This document shows, piece after piece, positions 23,091-34,100 of a stretch of 64,000 nucleotides of DNA (its first letter is position 1; each line of letters starts with the position of its first letter). The position numbers and the translations under genes were made by a program. The notes beneath the pieces are model-generated. The model did no database searches, was not told where the DNA came from, and saw only the letters and a program-made list of their open reading frames with translations. Source of the stretch: Procambarus clarkii (lineage: Eukaryota; Arthropoda; Malacostraca; Decapoda; Cambaridae); contig NC_091193.1 of assembly GCF_040958095.1 (NCBI RefSeq), forward strand, positions 25,999,832 to 26,063,831. Direction: 5' to 3'.

Positions 23091-23320
23091 ATCTTGATCT
23101 TGAGGTGATTTCGGGGCTTAGCGTCTCTGTGGCCCGGTCCTTGACCAGGCCTCCTTTTTGTTACACCCCCCCCCCCCCCCAGGAAGCAGCCCGTAGCAGC
23201 TGTCTAACTCCCAGGTACCTAATTAACTGCTAAGTAACAGGGGAATCAGGGTGAAAGAAACTATGCCCATTTGTTTTCGCCTCCGCTGGGGATTGAACCC
23301 GGAACCTCGGGACTATGAAT
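23091..23320 (-). mobile_element. tRNA-derived SINE, head type 3
   Basis: Shares the body with the SINE at 9983 (AGGAAGCAGCCCG, CTGTTACTTAGCAG) but has a third head: TTCGGATTCATAGTCCCGAG and a B box GGTTCAATCCC. A run of C (23166-23180) interrupts it. The tail has CAAGATCAAGAT at 23091. Confidence 0.8.
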
Positions 23321-23332
23321 CCGAAAATAGAC

Positions 23333-23443
23333 ACATTTCAGTCCATCCTGGACCATTATCAAGTCATGTAATGGGGGGGGGGGTGGTAGAGACAAACAAT
23401 TTATATACATGAACTGATAATAGTCCAGGACAGACTGAAACAT
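23333..23443. repeat. Foldback element (inverted repeat)
   Basis: Arms 23333-23368 and 23408-23443 are inverted copies with few mismatches (left arm contains TTTCAGTCCATCCTGGACC). The loop holds a G run. The arms share the core TCCTGGACCATT.TCAAGTC with the foldback at 48189-48323. Confidence 0.75.
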
Positions 23444-23667
23444 TATCAATTCTTCATTTTCAGATTTATGGATTGGTTGTCTTAATTTTCAGCCATTAAA
23501 AAATGAGCATGCCAACACTTCCTTTCCCCACCACACAGACACACACACGCGCGCACGCGCGGAAAGTAATAGAGAAGATGATGACAGCAACTGCAGAATT
23601 TATTTTTATACAACTAACGCAACCATTGGAGGGATAGATGACTAGAGAACAAACTGTGTACTATTAA

Positions 23668-24693
23668 CACTATCGGTCACTTTGGACCGGACTCGCGTCC
23701 ATTATTTTTCTCCCGAGTCCTAACTTTGGACCGAACTTGCGTCCACTACAAAAAATATTTGTATAAAATTAATTTTTTATTCAATCGACCTCGGGATAGT
23801 ATCAAAATAAGCGCCTTTAGAATACGCACAATTTAATACCAAAATGAAAGATGTAACATGAAACTTGATGTCCAAACACTTACATGATTATAAATAGGCT
23901 TTTGGTCAAAATTTTAAAATATTTGTTAAAATTCTATTTATTATGCTATTATGTTGGGACTAGTTTTAAAATGCTCGCCTTTACGTTGCGAACAATTTGA
24001 TACCAAAATGAAAGATGTAACACAAAAATTTGTCAGAACACTAGAAAGATATAAATAATTTTGTGATGATGAGCGTCCAGAATTAAAATATTTGTTAAAA
24101 TTCCAGTTACTGCTCTATTATTATGAGACTAGTTTTAAAATACGCGCCTTTTTATTGCGAACAATTTGACACCAAAGTTAAAGACGTAATACGAAAATTG
24201 CTGTTATCAAACTGAACGAGTATACACATTAGGTTGTAGTGTACAAATTGGTGCTCGTTCACGGGTAACTTTAGGCTTTTCTGCAGGGAGGCACTCCAAA
24301 CTTTTGTACATTATATTCATACACATCTGTAGGGAATTTAATTGCGAACACCAAAAACGAAAAAAATACCAAAACGAGCAACGTAGCACAAGAATTAAGG
24401 TGAGAAAAATGGAACAAGTATGCACATTTTACTGATTTTGTGCGCTCACGGGTAATTTTTGCCGATTTTAGGCTTTGCTGTTTGGAGTCACGCCAGGCTT
24501 TTGGACATTATATTTATACACACCTGTAGGAAATTTAATTGCGAACACAATGATACTAAAACGAGCGGCGTAGCACGAGAATTAAGGTGAGAGCTGAAAT
24601 GAGTATACACATTTAGGTGTCACCGCGCACTTACCCACATGCTCGGTACATGACCCACAAGTTGACCGCGCGCCTGCCTGGTGACTGATAGTG
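23668..24693. mobile_element. piggyBac-type non-autonomous element 1
   Basis: Flanked on both sides by TTAA (23664-23667 and 24694-24697), the piggyBac target. Ends are inverted: CACTATCGGTCAC at 23668 against GTGACTGATAGTG at 24693, one mismatch in 13. Inside are about five imperfect direct repeats of roughly 150-190 bp, each with the core ATTGCGAACA..TTGATACCAAAATGAA. No transposase was found. The elements at 48439-49293 and 52967-54027 have the same layout and the same internal core. Confidence 0.8.
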
Positions 24694-24697
24694 TTAA

Positions 24698-24968
24698 CTG
24701 TAACTCTCACAACAACAGGAGGTGGAATTCAACTCTGGCTAGGTTATGTATTGCCAACCCAATTAGCTCATGGGCACTTCATGGAACAAAAACTTTGCCT
24801 TACTGTCAGAACTGCGATGTCCTAATGACTGCCATGCATGTACTCGTAGAATGTCCTAATTTTCATACAGTTTTGGCCTTCTGAATAATACGCATGCCTT
24901 TTTCACTGTTCTGTGCTACATAAGGTGTTAAATAATCTTCCAGGCTTGGTACCCTCTTTTGATAGTTA
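24698..24968 (+). pseudogene. LINE 3' end fragment (I-type, post-RNase H part)
   Basis: Open part 24681-24884 reads NNRRWNSTLARLCIANPISS, then LPYCQNCDVLMTAMHVLVEC. This is the C-terminal Cys/His motif after RNase H (CxxC..H....C) seen also in LINE copies A and B. The end (GGCTTGGTACCCTCTTTTGA then TAGTTACTTT) resembles the 3' end of copy A, so it is a related, older family. It ends 41 bases before the acceptor of the first certain DPAGT1 exon. Confidence 0.75.
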
Positions 24969-25011
24969 CTTTTTGTATTTTTCCTGAAAATACAACTTTA
25001 TTATTTCAGAA

Positions 25012-25157
25012 ATGTTATTGGCACTATGCATAAACATAGTGGTGTCGGTAGTGGGCGCCGGTGCTGTGGTTCGAACTATCCCTGCAGTCTCCGAAATGTT
25101 CATTAATGCAGGGCTATTTGGACGGGACCTCTGCAAACGAGACCGCACTACAAAAGT
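25012..25157 (+). CDS. DPAGT1: DPAGT1 coding exon 2 (or first coding exon)
   Basis: Begins at 25010 after TTTATTATTTCAG; ATG 25012 opens [20 protein letters not shown], a first membrane helix. It ends with codons for TTK plus GT before GTAAGA. The first exon is entered by splicing, so the true start may be upstream. Confidence 0.9.
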
Positions 25158-28100
25158 GTAAGATTGTATTTAGAATGGTTGTATTGAAATTATATACTTA
25201 ATATATTAATGCTGTAATTTAATATATTGTTTTGCTCTATAATTTCTGATAAAATGCAAGAGGTACTGTATTACCATGTCTCTTTTTACATTAAAAAATA
25301 ATTGTTATCTCTTATTGATGAAGATTAAGCCACCCAAGAGGTGGCATGAGCATGAATAGCCCATACTGTAACCTTTACATAAGATGATAGCATGTAGCAA
25401 ATCGGAATCTTGTATAGTACATTGGAACCTCTGTTTTCAAATGCCCCTCTTTTCAAATTTTTCATTTCTCGAGCTCAATTTCTTTGAAAAATTTGACTCG
25501 GTACTCAAGGTTTGCCTCAGTGCTCGAGTTTGTTGATACACATATGGGCCAACCGAGCACATGGTGCGCTGCAGTTTACCAGTATCTCCCGCCTAGTGAT
25601 AACCGCACTTTAATTCTTTGTGAAGAATTTCATTGTTTTTGTGCTTTTTTTTATTTCTGAACATAAAAGTCCTTTTTATATATCATGCCAATTGTTCTTA
25701 TTGGCCTGAGCAGCAAACCTATCTAACATGTATCAAGACTCTGTACTTTTACATTTAAGAAAATTACATTTGACCATATAAAATTTTGATTCAAAAGAAT
25801 GTGTGTACAAACAACATAAGAGTAATGAACACTTGTGGGGACAGAAGTTAACACAAACTAACGAAGCCACTACAGTATTACGGTGTTTTGGGCAAGATGG
25901 CCAACATGTCTCGACTGCACACATCTTGTTCTGTTGATTCAAGTTGATGCTCGGAGAGCATCAACTTGAAGCATATACTTTATAGTTTAATTATTTGATA
26001 TTATGTACAATTATTACAACCCAGTCTCCTGTTTTGGTAGTACTGTACTTATAGTAACAATGAGGACTATAGTATATATTCTGACTAAAAACAAAATTAG
26101 AATGTAGAAATTGGCACTATTGAATTGGACAAACCGGAGAACTATTTATTACTTGTGTTGCTTTGACAAACTAAGCTAACCGAACCTTCCTAGGCCTAAT
26201 AAACGATATACGAGGCCTAATATACTATATGTGTGCGCTATACTAATCCTATAAATATTTGTTTGTGTTTTAGCTTCCTATTTTTAAATTCCTTGCTTGT
26301 CAGTATACTACTACAGTATCTGAAAACTAAGTACATACGAATTCGTGACTATTGATGATCGTCACAATAAGTACTACAGTATCTAAACAGGAGGATGGGT
26401 TGAATTATTAATAAACTGTTGAATCCTGTGTTCATTTTTTAAAATATTCCTTGCATTATTTTTTTTTCTGTAACAGGCCAGAATCAATGGGAATGGTGAG
26501 TGGGTCGGTGTTTCTCATCATCATGTTTTTGTTCCTGGGTGTTCCTTTTGGCCAACACTTCATACACCCAAGCAGCCCTTTTCCGCATGCTGCATTTTCT
26601 GAGTATCTCACGTCTCTCCTCTCCATATGCTGTATGCTCTTCTTGGGATTTGCAGATGATGTTCTGACTTTAAAGTGGAGGTAAGTGACACATAGTCAAA
26701 AACTTATTCTAGACAGTAAAATAACTGACATTTCAATTTTACAGTATATTCAGTGATTCGATGTCAAGAGCTTCAAAATTGATTAACCATTTTCCGAACT
26801 GATATTTGCTATATTAGTTTGGAGCTTCAGTCACATGGAGTTGTGCCTACAGGGAACCATGAGCCAGAACATGGCTCCCTCAGAGGAGCAGGGGGAGCAA
26901 TGTCCTATGAAAACTCCACTCTTTGAGAGTGCAACGTATATTCATGTCTGCCATCCACCGTGGTTAGGCACCCAGAAAGGTAGGCATCTCAAAACAAACC
27001 CCAACTGGTAGAAAATTGTAACGCAAGATTGAACAGAGCCCAAGAACTGCCCTCAAGAAAAACAATGCAACAAGCAAAAGATCATTAAAACAACGAGCCA
27101 CTCATTCTCTCCCCCCGTGTAAGGAAGGGGAGAAAGGGGCCCACCCGAGCCAGCTGCTTGCCCACCACTTTGTCAACTGAAGCCGACTGGGGCTGATGTT
27201 ATTTCTGGCCTCGATCTCCTGTCAGGATTTTTCCCTTGCGGTTTTGCCTGCTGTGTAGATGGTGCGGTGGCCAGGAGAAAGCTGTACTTCGGGCTGCATG
27301 CCCTTAGGGCTCTCTTCCCTAGGTGCCCTGTAAATACTTCCCTTAGGTATCAGGGTTATCTTCTCTGGGGCTTCCTGGTTCTCACTCCCATAGGGGTTGC
27401 TGTCGCTAGGCATTGACCTTGCCCTTAGGGTCAGCGGAGGTCTTGGTGCTTTCATTTGGCCCTGCGTAGGGAGTGTTTGTTGCTGGTTGGGGCGCACGGT
27501 TCTGCACAGCTCACATAACTAGTGGTGGCTGTGTATGTGTCTCTGGCCTCCTGTTGTTGTGGTGCTCTTTCAGGGTTTTGCTTGAAGGTCTTTGAGCTTG
27601 GTCCTCCCACCGAGGCTTCTGGGTCTTCCCAACAGATCCCCTGGCATCTGGGGCTATGGGGGAAGTCGGCTTGGGGCTCTTGGGTCCCATTCGATCCTGC
27701 CTGGGCCTTGGTGCCCTCGGGGTGGGGTTTGCTGTTGCAGGGTTCGTATCCCCCTTCCCTGTATGAGTGGGTATGTTGTACCCACACGCCGCTGGATTGG
27801 CAGGAGGTTACTACTGTGTTACAGGTTTACTTGGGGGGGGGGGCATTTTTGAGCACCTCAATGCATGCCTTTACACCCCTGTGCATCCTCATGAAGTTGG
27901 CTTGCTCCAGTTGCATGCCCAGGTCCCCTCCCATTCGTCTGTCTTAGTTGCGGAGGATCTTCGCACACTTGGGCACCTGACCTCGGTCTTGCGCTTCTTT
28001 TCCCTTCTCGAGTTGTCCTCGTACTGGCTTGTGAAGGTGTTGGCGAGTGCCAGGCCGTCTTCTGAGGCATTGGCCTTGGCTGCTAAGGCGTCATCGGCAT

Positions 28101-31100
28101 TGCTGAAACTTTGCGCTGATCCTCCGGGAGTTGGTGTGTGTGCTTTTTGCTTCTTGCCTTGCATGTCGGCATTCCGTCCTCGCTCTCTTTTGATTCAGGT
28201 TGGGCCCCTGGCTCTTAAGTTTCATCTCCTTTCTATCCGTTGTTGTTTTCGGACGAGATCGTTTCTCAGTTTTTGCAGGCTGCTTCTACCAGTTGCTGTC
28301 CTCTTTCAAATTTGTTGGTGATCCGGGGCGGGGCATTCTCACACTTCCCGGAAGAGTCGTGCTAGGGCTCGGGCTTTGGCAAGTTGAAGTGGGCCTCTTG
28401 GTGCCAGCTTATGAGCCGGTGCCTCCTCTGGAGCCATCTTTGTTTGGTCGGCACAGTCGTTGCTCTGAACGTATGTCGGCTTCTCAAAAGGGGCGCTGGT
28501 CCTTTCACAGGTTGCATTATTGATGGGGTGCTGAGGGGTAGGCTGGCTCTGTTTGCCCACCCTTGGTCCCACGATTCGTGGGCGTTTCGGGTCATGTCTT
28601 CTGGCCTGTGGTGGTGGTGGGCGGTGATTCCTCCTCTTCAGAGGTTCGAGGCTGGTGGGGCAGGCTTCTTCCTCTTCACTCCATTCGCTTCTTTCATCTT
28701 GGAGTGGGTGCACTTAGGCGTGGTTGAAACGACTTCATCCCTCAAGTGTGTTTCTCATTTGTTTCCAGTTCTGAAACAGAACTGTGCAGATCTTTGGTTC
28801 AGTCTGGACTTGACCAATCTGAACCTCTGGATTTCTTGCCCATCCTTTCATATGACCACTTTGTCCTGGGTTCGGCTTCTCTGGGAGCCGGGTTCTTGGA
28901 TGGTGTCTGGACCTCCGGGATGCATATTGGCACATCCCTATTCACCTGGAGTTCAGGGACTGGTTAGATTTTGTGGTGGGGTGGCAGGCTTTCCGCTTTC
29001 GTTTCCTTACTTTCAGGCTGAATCTGGCACCTTGCGTTTTCACTCGTTTTATCCAGATTGTAGTGGCCCGCTTGCGTCTGGTAGGTGTTCAGGTTTTGGC
29101 CTACTTCGACGACTGGTTGGTGTTGCCAGACAAGCAGCCAGTCTGCTTGACTGCTCCCTAGAGGTTTGGTTCATTCCTAGCTCGCTGGGTTCAGGTTCCT
29201 GGTGAACTGGAGGAAGTCCCATTTGGTGCCATCCCAGGTTCGGACTTGGCTGGGCTTGTTTGGGATTCTTGGACGGCGTCCATGTCTCCCTCCTGCGGCT
29301 TTGCTCTGGCTGCAATCCCTCCTTCAGCTGTACTTGAGGTGAAGTCCTGGGTCACTCGGCAGTTGCTCGAGCAGCTGTGCGAGCGTTTGAACTTTGCTAT
29401 GCTGGTTTACTTGCTGGGTCGAGTTTGACTTTGGAGGCTGTTCTGTTCCTTCGGGGCTGTCCCTTCTGCAGCTCTCGCAATCGCTGGGTTCAGCTGCTTT
29501 GAGCCTTGCATCAGTTGCTGTGTCTCTGGCTGCTGCTTCAGATTTTTGGGGGTTCAGTGCCTCAGCTGGGGCTTTTCGACCATTGCCCACCAAGCCGGCC
29601 AGGGGCGTTGGGCTCCGTTGTTCCATCGGGCTCACAGTACGGTGTGGGAATTTGAGGAGGTGTGGCTTTCGCTGCGGTGGATTCGGCTAGCTCGAGGTTC
29701 TAAGATCCGGCTCCATTCATACTGCTACCCAGTGGTTCACTGCCTGAACTGCAGGGGGGGGGGAGGGTGTCTTTGGGGCTGATCACTTCGTGACCAGCTG
29801 AGTTCTGCTGAGTTCTTGGGGTTTAGCTCTCCGTGCAGTTCACATCAGGAGCGTGTCCTACGTTCTGGTGGATGGCCTGTTTTGGTTCATTCCTCTGTCC
29901 ATGGAATAGAGGGTCGACGCCGACTCCTTCAGTTGTCTTTGCTGGAAGTTCGGACCCCCAGAGGTGGACCACTTTGCATCGTCGTGGCGTCTTCCAGTTT
30001 GTCGCACCCTTTCCCGACTGTGAAGTCATCACGGTCAACACTTTTCGGCAAGAGTGGTCAATGTGTGAGTCCTTGTACCTCTTTTCCCTGGTCCAGCTGT
30101 TGCTTCGGGTTCTGGCTCGGCTGGAGTCCTATCGGGGGAGGGTTCTCCTTCTGGCCCCATGGTAGCCGGCCCAGCCATGGTTTTTGTCACTGCTAGCCCG
30201 TGTCCAACCCTGGGGCGTTTTCCGCGGCTCCGCCTCTTTCAGCAAATCGGGCCGGTGAAATACCTTGATGGTTCGATCTACTCTTCCGCTCTTTGTGTCG
30301 AGTATTTTTGACGCGTGTGTATGAAGTAGAGCCTGACAGCTGAGTGGATAACGCTTCGGATTCGTAGTCCTGAGGTTCCCAGTCATGGCTGACATGAATA
30401 TACCATGTACTCTCAAAGAGTGTTGTTTTCATAGGCCCTGACTCCCTCAGAGGTGCAGGGAGCAATGTTCTGGCTCATGGTTCCCGGTAGGCAGAACTTA
30501 ATGAGACTGGAGCCCCAGACTAATATTGCATATATCAGTCCTATAGCTCCAGGAAGCCTCTGGGACTAACCAAAAAAATGGTGTTTCATTAATGTACATT
30601 GAATGCTGGTTATTTTTTCACTAAACTTTATTACCATTTAAACTACTGTTACTAAAATTTAGATAAGTCCTAAATGGGTCAGACATGAAGTGTGATTACA
30701 AAGTAATTCCCAAGTGAGGTGGAAGGTATGGTTCTTGGGGGTTATTTTGCACATCTCAAATACTTGTGCTGTCTGTGGGGGAGCCCTCTCAGCTCCCTGG
30801 AGCTATTGAACTGATATAAGCTAATATTGGTATGGGGCTTCAGTCATATGGAGTTGTCATGCCAACCGGGGACCACTAGCCAGAACATGGTCCCCTCAGA
30901 GAGGTGCAGGGACCAATGGCCTATGAAGTAAGTAAGTAATTATCAAAAGAAGGCACCAAACCGGGAAGGCTATGTAGCACCATCAAATACGCAAAATAAT
31001 CAGAGGGCGCTAAATATCACCAAGGATGCCAATACGAGAACAAAAACGCATAAGGCGAACGATATCAAAAGTATCCGAGTCACCAAGAATTCTATCGAGG

Positions 31101-34100
31101 GACAGGTGACCGCGAGGGGCGGTCGGAAAGCAAGACACACGCTCGTCCTGGAAGTCAGGACATTCAAGAAGGACATGCACGACCGTAAGAGGGACAATGC
31201 AACTAGGACAATAAGGAGCAGGGCGGCGCTCCATCAAGTGTTAAGCGAGTTAAGCGGGTTAAGCGAGTATGGCCAATACGCAACCTCGCTAGAGCTGTTT
31301 CCCACCGCCGGTTACGGTGGAAGGAGGACGGCCACGAGGAAACACAACATTTAAGAGTACGTAGCTTGTTACCAGTAACAGACAACCAAGAAGCCTGCCA
31401 ACGGGTAAGGACTGAGGAATGGATAACCGGGTAAAAGTCGGAATACGGAATGCCTTTACGAGAGATGGGACAAGAGCGGACAGCTTCCTTAGCGGCAGCA
31501 TCCGCACGCTCATTTAAAGACACGCCAATATGGCTGGGAACCCAACAAAACTCAACCGACTTAAATTTACTGTGAACGAGAAACAGCCAATGCTGGATCT
31601 CGACAACTACCGGATGAACTGGATTAAAGCACCCGAGAGCCATGAGGGCACTACGAGAGTCAACAACAACCACAAAGGAAGACTGACAACGAGAAAGCAG
31701 GAGACGAAGAGCATAGAGAATAGCATAAAGTTCCGCTGTAAAGATGCTAGTCTCCGGAGGCAAGCGACACATATAAGTGCGATCAGGAAAAACAACAGAG
31801 TAGCCAACACCGTCCGCTGACTTAGACCCATCGGTGAAGACAGAAACGGAGCGGGAGTGAGAAGAAAAGTGCTCGAGGAAAAGGCGTTTTAGAACTGTAG
31901 GAGGGGTAAAAGCTTTAGTGATACGAGTCAAGGATGCACAAAACCGCGGAAGAGGGACCCTCCACGGGGGCAAAGAAGGAACAACACGAGGAGAAACATC
32001 AGAAATACGAACGGAAAGAGAATCCTGCAGGCGAGATAACCGGACAGAAAGAGGGAGGTGGTGAAGAGGAACAGGAACCGCAGGAGGGGTAAAAGTTAAA
32101 GCACGACAGAGACGAGAGGAAGGATGTTGCAAGGACCGCGCAAGATAGCGAAGACAGTAGCGATCACGGCGGTCCTGGAGAGACAGGAAGCCAGTGTCAA
32201 CATACAAGCTAAGGACGGGAGTCGAACGAAAGGCACCAGAACTGAGGCGCAACCCAGTATGGTGCAAAGCATCAAGACGGCGAAGAGTAGAAGGAGAAGC
32301 AGACGAGTAAGCAGGGCAACCATAATCGAGCTTAGACAGGACGAGAGAGGAATGTAAAGCAAGGAGAGTGCGCCTATCTGCCCCCCAAGAAGTATGGGAC
32401 AAGACCCGAAGGAGGGTAAGGGACTTAGAGCACTCAACACGGAGGTAAGAGATATGGGGAGACCAAGACAAACGAGTGTCAAGGAATAACCCCAAAAGCT
32501 TCGCGGAATCTTTGTATTCAAGGGGATGACCATAAAGTGACAAAGAGGGACGAAGAACAACCCGTTTCCGCGTAAAAGTCATGGCACAAGTCTTAGAAGT
32601 AGAGAACTTGAAGCCATGACCTGTGGCCCAAGACGACACGGCATCAATCGCAAGTTGAAGCCGGCGTTGAAGGAGAGGCGAATCATCACCCTGACAACAA
32701 AGGGTAAGATCATCGACATAGAGAGCGGAGAAGACACCAGAAGGAAGAGAGGAAAGAAGACCATTGAGGGCAACCAGAAAAAGAGTAGTGCTCAGAACAC
32801 TACCCTGGGGCACACCTTCGTATTGCTGAAAAGGGGGAGAGAGAGCGGTACCAAGGCGCACCCGAAAGGAACGACGAGAGAGGAAGCTGCGGAGAAAGAG
32901 AGGGAGATGACCACGAAGGCCAAAAGAATGAAGTTGAGATAGGATATGATAACGCCAAGTGGTGTCGTAAGCCTTTTCTAGGTCAAAAAGGACGGCAACA
33001 ACGGAGGTCTTCGCAGCAAAAGCAGTACGTATATAGACCTCCAAGTTCACCAGGACATCTGTCGTGCTGCGGCACTTGCGGAAACCAAATGAGAAGGGGA
33101 GAGGAGGTGATGGTGTTCCAGGAACCACATCAGACGAACGTTAACCATACGTTCAAAGAGTTTGCAGACACAACTTGTGAGAGCAATAGGGCGAAAGTCC
33201 TTAGGGGAAGTACCCAGAGACCCTGGTTTGCGAACAGGGAGGACAACGGCATCGAGCCAGTCCTCAGGGACTGACGACGACTCCCAGATCCGATTATACA
33301 GACTCAGTAAATACTGAGACGTGCTCGGAGGGAGATGGCGAAGCATCTCATAATGAATACCATCGGAGCCCGCCGCCGTAGAACCGCAGAGGGCCAGGGC
33401 AGAACGAAGTTCAGAGAGAGAGAAGGGATCATTATAGGGAAGCTGAAGATGAGTGCAGAAATCTAAAGGACGAGACTCAAGGACAGGTTTACGAAGAAGG
33501 AAAGATTGGGGAAGATGAAGACCAGAGCTAACAGAAGAAAAGTGGGAACCCAGTTCGGAAGCGACCTGCAACGGGTCCGCCACAAGAGTATCATGGAGGT
33601 GAAGGACCGGTGAAACATCGGGAACGAACTTGCCCGCTATCTTGCGGATACGCTTCCAGATCTGGGCCAGAGGGGTTTCGGACGTAATTGTCGAGACATA
33701 AGATGCCCAACATTCACGTTTAGCCGTACGGATGGCCCTACGGGCCACCGCACTCGCTTTCCGAAAGAAAAGAAAAGAATCGGTCGTCTGCCTACGGCGG
33801 TGCTTCTTCCAGGCTGCACGCTTACAGCGGACAGCCCGAGCACAGTCCGCATTCCACCAGGGAACGCACTTCCGTGGACCCCGAGAGGAAGAGCGAGGAA
33901 TAGAGCGGAGGGCAGCGTCGAAGACAGTGTCATGAAAAAGGAGGAGAGCGCGAGAGAGGGGCAGAAGGGAGAGGTCAGAGAGAGTAGCACTGAGGGAAAA
34001 CAGGGTCCAGTCCGCCTTAGCAAACTGCCACCTAGGGAAAGAGAGGGAAGGGCGAAAAGAGAAAAAGGAAACAAGGATGGGGAAATGATCACTTCCATGG

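Larger units (their letters stand above)
26801..30595 (+). mobile_element. DIRS-like retrotransposon A, internally deleted
   Basis: A tyrosine-recombinase (DIRS) type element with long inverted ends. The left end, 26801-26975, and the reverse complement of 30370-30535 match over most of their length (shared blocks GGGAACCATGAGCCAGAACA and CACTCTTTGAGAGT). Coding remnants run left to right: a Ser/Leu-rich gag-like part (27.2-28.5 kb), RT (28.73-29.2 kb), RNase H (29.8-30.2 kb). The recombinase gene is missing: after about 30318 the sequence jumps to a tRNA-like SINE head and then the right end. The outermost motif, TGGTGTTTCATTAATGTACA at about 30570, matches other DIRS ends in the window. Frames are broken. 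Confidence 0.75.

Noticed and set aside
24681..24884. 67-codon open frame as a host zinc-finger gene
   Set aside because: Matches the C-terminal Cys/His part that follows RNase H in LINE ORF2 of copies A and B, and its 3' end matches a LINE 3' end.
27222..28713. Several open frames of 80-180 codons on both strands in 27.2-28.7 kb
   Set aside because: They lie in the gag-like part of a DIRS element, have no consistent frame between copies (compare 37.4-38.7 and 42.9-43.9 kb), and those on the minus strand are shadows.
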